Assembly: GCA_033764095.1 (NCBI GenBank) | Contig: JANRJF010000013.1 | Coordinates: 1-17,681 of the forward strand | Length of the DNA stretch: 17,681 bases | From: JBDTMT01 sp033764095 | GTDB lineage: Bacteria; Desulfobacterota; Binatia; HRBIN30; CADEER01 | Direction: 5' to 3' | Part shown: positions 1 through 7,091 of the stretch, piece by piece | Layout of the letters: each line of letters begins with the position of its first letter | Numbering within the stretch: position 1 is the first letter of the stretch | Program-made: the position numbers and the translations under genes | Notes under the pieces: generated by a model | Seen by the model: only the letters and a program-made list of their open reading frames with translations | Database searches by the model: none | What the model was told of the DNA's origin: nothing

Positions 1-666
1 CACGGCTACTGGACGCGCGGCGAGAGCAAGATGTCGAAGAGCCTCGGCAACGTGATCCGTCCGCTGGAGATGAAGGCGCGCTACGGCATGGACGCGTTCC
101 GCTACTTCCTGCTGCGCGAGATGGCCTTCGGCCAGGACGCGACGTTCAGCGAGGACGCCTTCGTCACCCGCGTCAACGCCGACCTGGCGAACAACCTCGG
201 CAACCTGGTCAGCCGCACGCTGGCGATGCAGCAGCGCTACTTCCAGGGTGCCGCGCAGCCGCTCGGCGCCGCGGCCGACGAGGATCGCGAGCTCGCCGCC
301 GCCTTCGACACGGCGCGCGCCGAGCTGCCGGCATTCGTCGAGCAACTCGCCTTCCACCGTGGCCTCGACGCGCTGTGGCGCGCCATCGACGCGGCGAACA
401 AGTACATCGTCACCACCGCGCCGTTCACCCTCGCCAAGGACCCGGCGACGCTGCCGCGCGCCGGCGCCGTGCTGCGCAACCTGCTGGAGGCGCTGGCCAC
501 CACCGCCGTGCTGCTCAAGCCGTTCCTGCCCGACACCGCCGACCGCATCCTCGGGTTGCTCGACCTGCCGCTCGACGCCGCGATCGTTCCCTGGGGCACC
601 GCGCTGGCCGACGGGCACGTGACGCGCAAGCCGGAGATCCTGTTTCCGCGCATCGAAACCGATTGA
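1..666 (+). CDS. metG: Methionyl-tRNA synthetase, C-terminal part (cut by window edge)
   Basis: Charges tRNA-Met with methionine in the cytosol. The frame is open from base 1, so the true start lies outside the window and 221 residues are visible. The fragment opens with HGYWTRGESKMSKS: the class I KMSKS signature is at visible residues 10-14. The stretch NADLANNLGNLVSR follows and is typical of the start of the helical anticodon-binding domain of MetRS. The protein ends at FPRIETD about 200 residues after KMSKS, so there is no fused C-terminal EMAP/Trbp111 tRNA-binding domain; this is the short form. The TGA stop is followed within 5 bases by a word-repeat hairpin, and tatD lies next on the same strand, a common arrangement in bacteria. 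The identification is firm; the missing N-terminal half holding the HIGH motif cannot be checked here. Confidence 0.97.
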   Translation, partial: HGYWTRGESKMSKSLGNVIRPLEMKARYGMDAFRYFLLREMAFGQDATFSEDAFVTRVNADLANNLGNLVSRTLAMQQRYFQGAAQPLGAAADEDRELAAAFDTARAELPAFVEQLAFHRGLDALWRAIDAANKYIVTTAPFTLAKDPATLPRAGAVLRNLLEALATTAVLLKPFLPDTADRILGLLDLPLDAAIVPWGTALADGHVTRKPEILFPRIETD

Positions 667-671
667 CCACA

Positions 672-720
672 ACGACACCACGGCACCACGACACAACGGA
701 TCGTTGTGCCGTGGTGTCGT
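672..720. repeat. Word-repeat hairpin between metG and tatD
   Basis: Perfect 15-bp inverted repeat: 672-686 (ACGACACCACGGCAC) pairs with 706-720, with 19 bases between. The left part is itself an 8-bp tandem: ACGACACC, ACGGCACC, ACGACACA. An alternative inner stem, ACAACG at 693-698 with CGTTGT at 702-707, competes with the long one. There is no T-tract, so it is not a classical intrinsic terminator. It starts 5 bases after the metG stop. It is similar in design, but not in sequence, to the elements at 10036, 11110 and 13598. Confidence 0.85.
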
Positions 721-732
721 CGTGGTGAGAAC

Positions 733-1560
733 ATGGCGTGGAAACCGCTGGATACGGAGCCGCAGCTGCCGCAGCTCGACGGCGCAAGCCTGATCGACTC
801 GCACTGCCACCTCGACATGGACTTCGACGCCGATCGCGAGGCGGTGCTCGAGCGCGCGCGCCGCAACGGCATCGCGCACATGGTCACCATCGGCGCCAGC
901 GGCCGCTTCGACGCCAACCACACGGCGGTGGCGCTGGCGGCCGAGCATGCGATGCTCTCGGCCACCGTCGGCGTGCACCCGCACGAGGCGTCGAGCGTCT
1001 CCGACGACACCATCGACCAGCTCGCGGGGCTGGCCGCCGCGCCCAAGGTCGTCGCCATCGGCGAGACCGGCCTCGACTATCACTACGAACACTCGCCGCG
1101 CCCGGCGCAACGCGACGCGTTCGCCCGCTTCATCCAGTTGGCGCGGCGGTTGGGGCTGCCGATCGTCGTCCACCTGCGCGAGGCCGACGACGACGCCGTC
1201 GCGGTCATGCAGGCGGAGGGCGCGCGCGAGGCCGGCGGCGTCATCCACTGCTTCTCCGGCGACGCCGCCAGCGCGCGCCGCTTCCTCGACCTCGGCTTTT
1301 ACATCTCGTTCAGTGGCATCGTCACCTTCAAGACGGCTGACCAGCTGCGCGACGCCGCGCGCATCGTGCCGCGCGACCGCCTGCTGGTGGAGACCGACGC
1401 GCCGTTCCTGGCGCCGATCCCGTTCCGCGGCCGCCGCAACGAGCCGGCGCTGATCGTACAGACCGCCGCGACACTCGCCGACGTGCGCGGCGAATCGCTC
1501 GCCGACGTCGCCCGTGCGACCAGCGACAACGCGCGGCGGCTGTTCCGCATCGCGCCGTGA
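733..1560 (+). CDS. tatD: TatD family metal-dependent hydrolase/DNase
   Basis: A 275-residue TIM-barrel hydrolase of the amidohydrolase superfamily; family members are 3'-5' exonucleases active on DNA. The metal ligands are all visible: HCH at 24-26, E111 in GETGLDYHY, H147 in VHLREA, H172 in HCFSG and D222 in VETDAPFLAP, followed by the family signature RRNEPA at 234-239. Length matches the family (about 260-270). I chose ATG 733. The in-frame GTG at 706 lies inside the right arm of the upstream hairpin and would add nine residues (MPWCRRGEN) encoded by repeat DNA. No strong Shine-Dalgarno sequence precedes either start. It follows metG and converges on the histidine kinase gene, whose stop is only 37 bases away. 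Confidence 0.95.
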   Translation: MAWKPLDTEPQLPQLDGASLIDSHCHLDMDFDADREAVLERARRNGIAHMVTIGASGRFDANHTAVALAAEHAMLSATVGVHPHEASSVSDDTIDQLAGLAAAPKVVAIGETGLDYHYEHSPRPAQRDAFARFIQLARRLGLPIVVHLREADDDAVAVMQAEGAREAGGVIHCFSGDAASARRFLDLGFYISFSGIVTFKTADQLRDAARIVPRDRLLVETDAPFLAPIPFRGRRNEPALIVQTAATLADVRGESLADVARATSDNARRLFRIAP

Positions 1561-1593
1561 CGCGCTGCCAACTCGCGACAAGGCAGCGCGTCA
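1558..1593. terminator. Convergent stem between tatD and the kinase gene
   Basis: Perfect 12-bp inverted repeat TGACGCGCTGCC (1558-1569) and GGCAGCGCGTCA (1582-1593) with a 12-base loop. The left arm begins with the tatD stop codon. It occupies nearly the whole 37-base gap between two converging genes, where a bidirectional terminator is expected. Neither side has a T-run, so termination is inferred from position and stem strength. Confidence 0.6.
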
Positions 1594-1597
1594 CAGT

Positions 1598-4126
1598 TCA
1601 CGCGGCGTGGCGGCGTTGGGCGCGCAAGGCCCGCAGCACGTCGCGCAGCGCGTCCTGCGTGCAGGGCTTGGCGAGGATGGGCTGCGGCGGCAGCTCCTGG
1701 CGCAGGCGGCTCTCGCTGCGCCAGACGCCGCCGGTGACGAAGACGACGCGTTGGGCGAGGTGCGGGCGGGCGTCGGCGAGGCGGCGGTAGATCTCCGGAC
1801 CGGAGAGATCGGGCAGGCGCACATCGAGGAAGACGGCGTCCCAGCCGTCGTCCGACAACAGCTGCCAGCCCTCCGCGCCGGTGGCGGCGCGCGTCACCTG
1901 CAGTCCCTCGCGCGCCAGCATGGCGGTGAGCGATTCGGCGACCGCATCGTCGTCGTCGATCAGCAGTGCGCGTTGCAGGACCGTGTCGGCGGCCGGCGCC
2001 CCGCTGGGCAGCACCAGGGTGAACACGGCGCCCTGGCCGGGCGGGCTCTCGGCGCGCAGGTCGCCGCCATGGGCGCGGGCAATCGCGTAGCTGACGCTGA
2101 GGCCGAGGCCGCTGCCCTCGCTCTTGGTGGAGAAGAACGGATCGAAGATGCGCGCCAGGATCTCGGGCGGAATGCCCGGACCGGCGTCGCTGACGCGCAG
2201 CACCAGGCGGTCGCCGTCGGCGCGCACCTCGACGCGCAGCCAGGCGTCGGCGCGGCCGGCCATCGCCTGGATGGCGTTGCCGAACAGGTTGAGCAGCACC
2301 TGCTGCAGCTGCTGCACGTCGGCCAGCGCCGGCGGCAGATCGGGGGCGAAGTCGGTCTCCAGGCGCACCGCCTGGCGGCCGAGATCGTGGCGCACCAGCT
2401 CGAGCGTCTTCGCGGCGAGCGCCGCGAGATCGACCGGCTCGGGGCGCGGCGGGCGCGGGCGGGCGAAGCCGAGCACCCCCTGGACGATGTCGGCGATGCG
2501 CCGCGCCTGTGCGTCGACACGGCCGAGCGCGGCGCGCAGTTCGTCCGGGGTGCGCGGCTCGTTGGGATCGGTCTGCCCGAAGATCGCCGCCAGCGCGTTG
2601 TTGATCTCGTGCGCGATGCCGGCCGCCATCTCGCCGACCGCGGCGAGGCGGTCGGCACGCTGCATCTGCGACTGGAAGCGCTTCTCCTCGGAGATGTCCT
2701 CGACGATCGCCACCGCGCCCTGCACGCGCCCGTCGGCGTCGCGGATCAGGCTGGCGTTGAGCATCACCGGGATGGGGGTTCCGTCGGAGCGGCGCACGGT
2801 CGTCTCGCCGCGCCAACTGCGTCGCTGCAGCGTCTCGACGAAGGACTCCAGCGGCTCGCCGAGGTCGCCGGCGAACTCGAAGGCGTCGTGCCCGATCACC
2901 TGCTCGCGGCGCAACGCCAGGGTGCGCAGGAAGGCGGGATTGGCGTAGATCACGCGCCGCTTCGGATCGGTGATCAGCACCGCCTCCTCGGTGCTCTCGA
3001 CGGCGCGAATCAGGCGGCGGCTCTCCTCGACCAGTCGGGTGCGCTCGATCGCCACCGCCGTCTGGCGGGCGATGCCGTCGGCAATGGTCATGTCGCGCTG
3101 GGTGAAGGCGCCGCGCGCGCTGCGGCGCGCGAACTCCATCACGCCGAAGAAGCGCGGACCACTCGACAGCGGCGCGATCAGCACCGCCGGCACGTCGGTC
3201 GGCGCGACCTGCAGGCTCTCGGCCACCGGCACGACGACGCAATGGCCGAGGCGGCGCACCCATTCGAAGTCGGGCACCTGCTCGGGCGACAACTGCAGTC
3301 CCGAGGCGACGCCGTCGCCCATGCCGGTGCCGGAGGCGACGGCGCGCACGTACTGACCGCTCTCCTCGGCCCACAACGCGACGCCGCAGTAGTCCATCTC
3401 GATGGCGCGCGGAGCGATCTCGACCACCTTCTCGAGGATCTCGTCGAGCCGCGTCGCGCGGCTGACCGCCTCGCTCACCATGAGCAGTGCATTGGCCACC
3501 GCCGCCGGGGTGACGTCGCGATCGGCGCGCTCGGGGGTGCCGCGCAGCGCCGCGGCGTCGGGGGTGAGCGCCCAGCGCAGCCACAGCGTCGCCAGCGGTC
3601 CCCCGACGAAGGCGGCGAGCAACGCGAAGGCGACGGCGTGGTCGAAGGTGCCGGCGGCGAGGTCGCTGAGCGGCACCACCGAGATCACCACCTCGCGGTC
3701 GGCCCACTCCATGCCGCCGAGCATCGCCGCCGCGGCGGCCATGAAGGCGACGCCCGCCTGCGGCCCGAAGACCAGTCCGTACGGAATCGCCTTCAGCGGC
3801 AGCAGCACCATGAGCGGGCTCAGATGCCCGCCCGAGGCGGCGATCGGCAGCCCGAGGGTGAGGACGTTGGCGGCGATGTCGATGCCGAGCCAGAGCGTCG
3901 AGACGTGGCCGACGCGGTAGCGCAGCACGACCAGCAGGTTGAGCAGCAGGTAGGCGACGAACGCGCCCTGCACCAGCCAGCGCACCGGCTCGATCGAGAA
4001 GTACTCGTTGAAGAAGACCCAGGCGGCGAGTCCCTCGATGACGCGGATGATCAGCAGCGGGCCGGCGGCCCGGCTGATTCGCTCGGGCGGCGCGACAGCG
4101 CGCGGGCGCCAGCGCCGGAGAGGCAT
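1598..4126 (-). CDS. Membrane hybrid histidine kinase (GAF-PAS-HisKA-HATPase-receiver)
   Basis: An 842-residue sensor kinase. Roughly residues 20-185 hold about six hydrophobic helices, so the N-terminal sensor is membrane-integral. A GAF-like domain (about 215-365) and a PAS domain (about 370-480, with ANPAFL near 395) follow. The HisKA phospho-acceptor is H506 in AGIAHEINN. The ATPase boxes are N617 in LLNLFGNAIQAM, DAGPG at 647-651, DPFF at 662-665 and GSGLGLS at 671-677. A C-terminal receiver carries acidic D724-D727, phospho-acceptor D768 in FLDVRLPDL, T798 and K820-P821. There is no HPt domain and no response regulator gene beside it, so its output partner lies elsewhere. HEINN is followed by A rather than the common P. 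I chose ATG 4126; a TTG at 4162 would add 12 residues. Neither start has a clear Shine-Dalgarno sequence. Signal and regulon cannot be read from the sequence. Confidence 0.93.
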   Translation of the reverse strand: MPLRRWRPRAVAPPERISRAAGPLLIIRVIEGLAAWVFFNEYFSIEPVRWLVQGAFVAYLLLNLLVVLRYRVGHVSTLWLGIDIAANVLTLGLPIAASGGHLSPLMVLLPLKAIPYGLVFGPQAGVAFMAAAAAMLGGMEWADREVVISVVPLSDLAAGTFDHAVAFALLAAFVGGPLATLWLRWALTPDAAALRGTPERADRDVTPAAVANALLMVSEAVSRATRLDEILEKVVEIAPRAIEMDYCGVALWAEESGQYVRAVASGTGMGDGVASGLQLSPEQVPDFEWVRRLGHCVVVPVAESLQVAPTDVPAVLIAPLSSGPRFFGVMEFARRSARGAFTQRDMTIADGIARQTAVAIERTRLVEESRRLIRAVESTEEAVLITDPKRRVIYANPAFLRTLALRREQVIGHDAFEFAGDLGEPLESFVETLQRRSWRGETTVRRSDGTPIPVMLNASLIRDADGRVQGAVAIVEDISEEKRFQSQMQRADRLAAVGEMAAGIAHEINNALAAIFGQTDPNEPRTPDELRAALGRVDAQARRIADIVQGVLGFARPRPPRPEPVDLAALAAKTLELVRHDLGRQAVRLETDFAPDLPPALADVQQLQQVLLNLFGNAIQAMAGRADAWLRVEVRADGDRLVLRVSDAGPGIPPEILARIFDPFFSTKSEGSGLGLSVSYAIARAHGGDLRAESPPGQGAVFTLVLPSGAPAADTVLQRALLIDDDDAVAESLTAMLAREGLQVTRAATGAEGWQLLSDDGWDAVFLDVRLPDLSGPEIYRRLADARPHLAQRVVFVTGGVWRSESRLRQELPPQPILAKPCTQDALRDVLRALRAQRRHAA

Positions 4127-4178
4127 GCCGGCAGTGTAGAGGCGGAGCGCGCGGGCGGGCAACCGGAAATGGCGCCCG

Positions 4179-4204
4179 GGCGCGGCGGGCTCAGCCGCCG
4201 CGCC
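4179..4204. repeat. GC-rich palindrome, copy 1
   Basis: Perfect 10-bp stem GGCGCGGCGG (4179-4188) with CCGCCGCGCC (4195-4204) and a 6-base loop GCTCAG. It differs by one substitution and one inserted base from the palindrome at 7008-7034. It lies between the 3' end of the secreted-protein gene and the start of the kinase gene, both on the minus strand. It looks like a REP-type dispersed palindrome. Confidence 0.65.
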
Positions 4205-4235
4205 ACCGGCGATAGGACTCGGAGGAGCGAGAGGC

Positions 4236-4255
4236 GGGCGCGCCGGAGCGCGCCC
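4236..4255 (-). terminator. Stem-loop directly after the secreted-protein gene
   Basis: Perfect 8-bp stem GGGCGCGC (4236-4243) with GCGCGCCC (4248-4255) and a 4-base loop, immediately next to the stop codon at 4256-4258 of the minus-strand gene. There is no T-run on the transcribed side, so it may stabilise the 3' end rather than act as a classical intrinsic terminator. Confidence 0.45.
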
Positions 4256-4789
4256 CTACTTTTTCTCGGCGGGCTTGTCGGAGCAGGGCTTGTAGTTCTC
4301 GGGCAGCATGAAGAGGGCGTACTCGCCCGACTTGCTGTCCTTCGGCATGACGTGATCGCCGATCTTGATCACCTGCGCCTTGCCTTTGCGCTCGGCGGTG
4401 GCGCCGAGCAGCAGGCGGAACATGCCGTCGTCGCCGGTGCGGGTGCGAACCGTCCAGGTGTTGGGCAGGTAGAGGCGGACGAACTTGTTTTTCAGCGGCT
4501 GGCCGGTCTCGTCCTTCAGATAGCCGATGAACTGCAGGTCGTAGGGGTAGGAGATGCGGGTCGGGAAGTTGGCGTCGAGCAGACACTTGCCGCACGGCTT
4601 GCCGTCCAGGTAGCCGTTCTCGGCGCCGCTCTCGCAGGCCTTGCCCTTGGCCGGATTGGGGCAGGAGTTGCAATCGAGAATGACGGCCAGCACCTGACCG
4701 TCCGGGTCCTTGACCACGACCTTGTTCTCCGCCGCCGCCGGCAGAACCGAGGCGAGCAACAGCACCGCGAACGTACCCATCAACCGCAT
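4256..4789 (-). CDS. Secreted Cys-rich protein of unknown function
   Basis: 177 residues. I do not recognise a named family. MRLMGTFAVLLLASVLPAAA (1-20) is a clear Sec signal peptide with likely cleavage after AAA, so the mature protein is periplasmic or outer-envelope. Six cysteines follow at C40, C43, C52, C66, C69 and C169, including C-x2-C pairs at 40/43 and 66/69. These could bind metal or form disulfides. The middle (about 85-130, IGYLKDETGQPLKNKFVRLY and then GDDGMFRL) resembles the transthyretin/carboxypeptidase-regulatory-like beta-sandwich pattern in which a G-x-P turn precedes beta strands; this is a weak resemblance. The C-terminus is Lys-rich. ATG 4789 is preceded by GAGGGG at good spacing and by a plausible promoter, so it is a single-gene unit. 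A start at 4846 would put 19 Gly/Pro/Arg-rich residues before the signal peptide and was rejected. Confidence 0.85.
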   Translation of the reverse strand: MRLMGTFAVLLLASVLPAAAENKVVVKDPDGQVLAVILDCNSCPNPAKGKACESGAENGYLDGKPCGKCLLDANFPTRISYPYDLQFIGYLKDETGQPLKNKFVRLYLPNTWTVRTRTGDDGMFRLLLGATAERKGKAQVIKIGDHVMPKDSKSGEYALFMLPENYKPCSDKPAEKK

Positions 4790-4855
4790 TGTAGAATCCC
4801 CTCGTGGAGCGGCGCCGCCCGGAGACCCGCCGCCCGTGTCTCGCAATAGCGCTCA

Positions 4856-4884
4856 GATATACTCGACCCCCGCGGGGGCTTCAA
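4856..4884 (-). promoter_or_regulatory. Candidate sigma70 promoter for the secreted protein
   Basis: On the minus strand, TTGAAG (4879-4884) is followed after exactly 17 bases by TATATC (4856-4861), about 65 bases upstream of the ATG at 4789. Each hexamer matches the consensus at 4 of 6 positions. The spacer contains a perfect 12-bp palindrome CCCCCGCGGGGG (4867-4878), a possible operator or simply GC-rich sequence. The AT-rich hexamers stand out in this background. Confidence 0.45.
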
Positions 4885-5417
4885 ATCACGGCAGGCGGCC
4901 GAGGAGCGGTGAGCGGCGCGGCATCCTCCCGGGCGGTGGCGCGGGATGCAGCACGCCGCCGACCTGCAGCGTGTCGCCGAGCGCGATGTCGGCGCAGGCA
5001 CAGGAACACGGCAGCAGCGCGGCGCACTACCGTGTCAGGCCCCAACCGCACGGTGTGGCGGAGGCGCCCGCCGTCCACCGACTGGCTGATCTCGCCGAGC
5101 CGCTCGCACTCGCGTCGACGTCGGTGTCGCCGCCCGCGCACGCGCTCGGAATGCGGGCGGTCGCCGAGCGCGGCGGCGGACGACGCGGGCCGACGCTGGC
5201 GCGCGCGGCGAGGACGGTGCGATCGGCCGCACGCCGCAGGCCCTCCACCAGCACCGGCCGCCGCCGCGTCTGGTCGCGCCGGGCGGCCGAAGATGTCGAG
5301 CTGGCGGATGGCGCGCGTCCGCACGCGATCCGCCCGGCGGCGCGGCGAGCTGGATCCAATGCCGGTCGAGTGAACCAGAATATTTTCTAAGTCACTGAGT
5401 TGTCGGCGGTTCCGCAT
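4885..5417. other. About 0.5 kb without a convincing gene
   Basis: Several long frames are open on both strands, but their products are Arg/Ala/Pro-rich low-complexity strings typical of non-coding frames in GC-rich DNA. On the minus strand, fragments that look protein-like sit in different frames: IRQLDIFGR near 5300, LVEGLRRAADRTVLAA near 5230, and LGEISQSVDGGRLRHTV near 5070. This would fit a decayed coding sequence but I cannot name a family. I looked for hallmarks of RNase P RNA and tmRNA and saw none. Near the right end an AT-rich dyad AGAATATTTTCT (5377-5388) precedes the promoter of the next gene. Confidence 0.5.
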
Positions 5418-5446
5418 TTGGCCAGGGTCGGGTCGTCACATATAAA
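5418..5446 (+). promoter_or_regulatory. Promoter of the GalT-like gene, placed for a leaderless mRNA
   Basis: TTGGCC (5418-5423), a 17-base spacer, then TATAAA (5441-5446), a 5/6 match to the -10 consensus. Transcription would begin about 7 bases downstream, at 5453-5454, which is the A of the ATG chosen for the next gene. No Shine-Dalgarno sequence precedes that ATG, which agrees with leaderless translation. Confidence 0.6.
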
Positions 5447-5453
5447 GCCGCCG

Positions 5454-6482
5454 ATGCCGTTGGAGTACGGGAGCCAGGACGGTCGCCTGGTGTGGGTGCG
5501 CAACCCGTTCACCGGCGCGGTGACCTACTTCACCGACATCCACAAGAAGCGCAGCGGCTTCTCCAGCCGGCCGCAGCTGGCGCCGGCCTCACAACCGCCC
5601 GACTGGGACGCCGCCGAGGCGGCCCGACTGGCGGAGCTCGAGGCGGCGCAGCGCGACTGCCCGTTCTGCCCCGGCAACGAAGCGCTGACCACTGCCGAGG
5701 TGTTGCGCGTCACGCCGGCCGAGGTGGACAGCGAGGACGTGGTCCGCGACGCGCCGTGGCTGATCCGCGCCTTCCGCAACCTGTTTCCGCGCGTGCCGGA
5801 GTCATGCACCGGCGGCCGCAACGAGTCGTACGTCGTGGTCGAGGATCCGCGCCATTTCGCCGACGACGCACGGCGCGAGGACGAGCTGCTCTACACCGCC
5901 CTGCTGCCCCGCGCGCAGTTCCGCGCCATGTTCAAAGCCGACATCGCGGTGGCTCGGCTCGCCTGGGCGAACCCGGCGGTGCAGGCGGTGCTGGTGCGCA
6001 AGAACCAGGGGCGCGAGTCGGGGGCGTCGCAACCGCACCTGCACAATCAGGTCATCGGCTGTGATCGGCCCTTCCCGCCGGTCGAGCAGGAACGCCTGGC
6101 GCTGGAGGCCGAGCCGCGCCTGTGGCGCGACATCCTCGCCTTCGTCGAGGAGCAGGGCTTCCTGGTGACCGCGCAGCGCGGCGCGGCGTTGTACTTCTGC
6201 CCCTTCGGGACCTTCCCGCGCAGCTACGAGGTGGTCTGCCCGGATACGACCGGACGGCTGACCGAAATGCCCGACTCGGTGATCGACCCCTTTGCCGATC
6301 TCCTGCACCAGGCGCTCACCATTCTCGGCCCGTTGCCGCTCGACTACGAGGTGCACGACGGCCCCGGCGTCCCGCTGCACGCACACGTCTGCGCGCGGCA
6401 TTTCCCCTACTCCAACATCGGCGGAACGCTGAATCTGCCCGCCGATCTGGCGGTCACCCTGCGCCCGCCCACACCGCGCTGA
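5454..6482 (+). CDS. Galactose-1-phosphate uridylyltransferase-like HIT-superfamily protein
   Basis: 342 residues. The HIT/GalT-type active-site motif is visible as SQPHLHNQV, with H195 and H197; in GalT the equivalent H-P-H motif carries the nucleotidyl-histidine intermediate. A CPFC pair (C69, C72) matches the metal-binding Cys pair near the N-terminus of GalT-like enzymes. A second His cluster lies at H309 and H311 (PLHAHV). By family, it should transfer or hydrolyse a nucleotidyl group on a sugar phosphate or similar substrate. Classical GalT has HPHGQ, so HLHNQ points to a divergent GalT-like family rather than a proven Leloir enzyme. No other galactose genes are nearby. The start is ATG 5454, which fits the promoter; a TTG at 5400 would add 18 residues encoded upstream of the -10 box. 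Confidence 0.8.
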   Translation: MPLEYGSQDGRLVWVRNPFTGAVTYFTDIHKKRSGFSSRPQLAPASQPPDWDAAEAARLAELEAAQRDCPFCPGNEALTTAEVLRVTPAEVDSEDVVRDAPWLIRAFRNLFPRVPESCTGGRNESYVVVEDPRHFADDARREDELLYTALLPRAQFRAMFKADIAVARLAWANPAVQAVLVRKNQGRESGASQPHLHNQVIGCDRPFPPVEQERLALEAEPRLWRDILAFVEEQGFLVTAQRGAALYFCPFGTFPRSYEVVCPDTTGRLTEMPDSVIDPFADLLHQALTILGPLPLDYEVHDGPGVPLHAHVCARHFPYSNIGGTLNLPADLAVTLRPPTPR

Positions 6483-6510
6483 ATCTTCGCTCATCGCGGT
6501 GGGCAAATGA

Positions 6511-6539
6511 TTGACAAGCCCAGAATGGTCGAATAGGTA
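6511..6539 (+). promoter_or_regulatory. Candidate promoter for the SCP2 gene
   Basis: A perfect -35 box TTGACA (6511-6516), then 17 bases, then TAGGTA (6534-6539) as a weak -10 box. It lies in the 166-base gap between the GalT-like gene and the SCP2 gene and leaves a leader of about 100 bases. The -35 box is the strong part of the call. Confidence 0.4.
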
Positions 6540-6648
6540 GGCCAGCGGCGGTGGGGTTGGGACGGTTGAATCCCTCCGTCTACCCTCACATTTCAGACAC
6601 GGGCAGCCGCCAAAAGCGCCCGCCATTTCCAACAAGGAGGACAGTTCG

Positions 6649-6981
6649 ATGGCAGTAGCAGACGACATCAAGGCGATCTTCGACGCGATGCCGAATCAGG
6701 TGAATCCTGACGCGGCGAAGGGGATGAACTCGACCATCCAGTTCAAGCTGACGGGTGATGGCGGCGGCGACTACTACGTCGAGATCAAGGACGGCACGGC
6801 GAAGGTTTCGCAGGGCACCGCGCCCTCGGCGAACATGACCATGACGCTGGCCGCCCAGGACTACGTCGACCTGATCGGCGGCAAGCTGAACGGCCAGATG
6901 GCCTTCATGAGCGGCAAGCTCAAGATCGCCGGCGACATGGGCCTGGCGATGAAGATGCAGACGCTGTTCAAGCGTCCGTAA
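6649..6981 (+). CDS. SCP2 sterol-binding domain protein
   Basis: 110 residues, a single stand-alone SCP2 domain. Known SCP2 folds form a hydrophobic tunnel that binds lipids such as sterols or acyl chains. Family features seen are MNSTIQFKLTGDGGGDYYVEIKDGTA (about 26-51; beta strands with the G-x-Y-x-V/I-x-I pattern), then MTLAAQDYVDLIGGKLNGQMAFMSGKLKIAGD (about 65-96), the conserved D-x2-D/L-x3-G-K...A-x2-G-K-L-K-I-x-G-D block. There is no signal peptide, so it is cytosolic. An excellent Shine-Dalgarno AAGGAGG (6634-6640) lies 8 bases before the ATG, and a strong terminator follows, so it is probably a well-expressed single-gene unit. The ligand cannot be inferred. Confidence 0.92.
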   Translation: MAVADDIKAIFDAMPNQVNPDAAKGMNSTIQFKLTGDGGGDYYVEIKDGTAKVSQGTAPSANMTMTLAAQDYVDLIGGKLNGQMAFMSGKLKIAGDMGLAMKMQTLFKRP

Positions 6982-7003
6982 GCAGCCGCCTGTTTCGACA
7001 TTG

Positions 7004-7045
7004 GAACGGCGCGACGGGCTCAGCCCGCCGCGCCGTTCGTGTTTT
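7004..7045 (+). terminator. Intrinsic terminator after the SCP2 gene
   Basis: Stem GAACGGCGCG (7004-7013) pairs perfectly with 7029-7038. An A/C mismatch and a 5-bp upper stem CGGGC/GCCCG with a TCA loop follow. The stem is trailed by GTGTTTT (7039-7045). It is the best classical terminator in the window. Its core, 7008-7034, is copy 2 of the palindrome seen at 4179-4204. Confidence 0.85.
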
Positions 7046-7091
7046 GGGCCCCGGCTGGCGCGACGATTCGGGGCTCGGCTATACGGCGACC

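Noticed and set aside
706..732. GTG 706 as the tatD start
   Set aside because: It falls within the right arm of the repeat hairpin and adds residues with no family counterpart; ATG 733 fits better.
1514..4849. Open plus-strand frame of 1111 codons opposite the kinase and secreted-protein genes
   Set aside because: Its product is low-complexity Arg/Gly/His/Gln-rich sequence antisense to two genes with clear domain motifs; open antisense frames are expected at this GC content.
4804..5373. Plus- and minus-strand frames in 4804-5417 as genes
   Set aside because: Products are Arg/Ala/Pro-rich, no start has a ribosome site, and no family motif runs through one frame.
4885..5417. RNase P RNA or tmRNA gene
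   Set aside because: The conserved blocks of either RNA could not be found on either strand.
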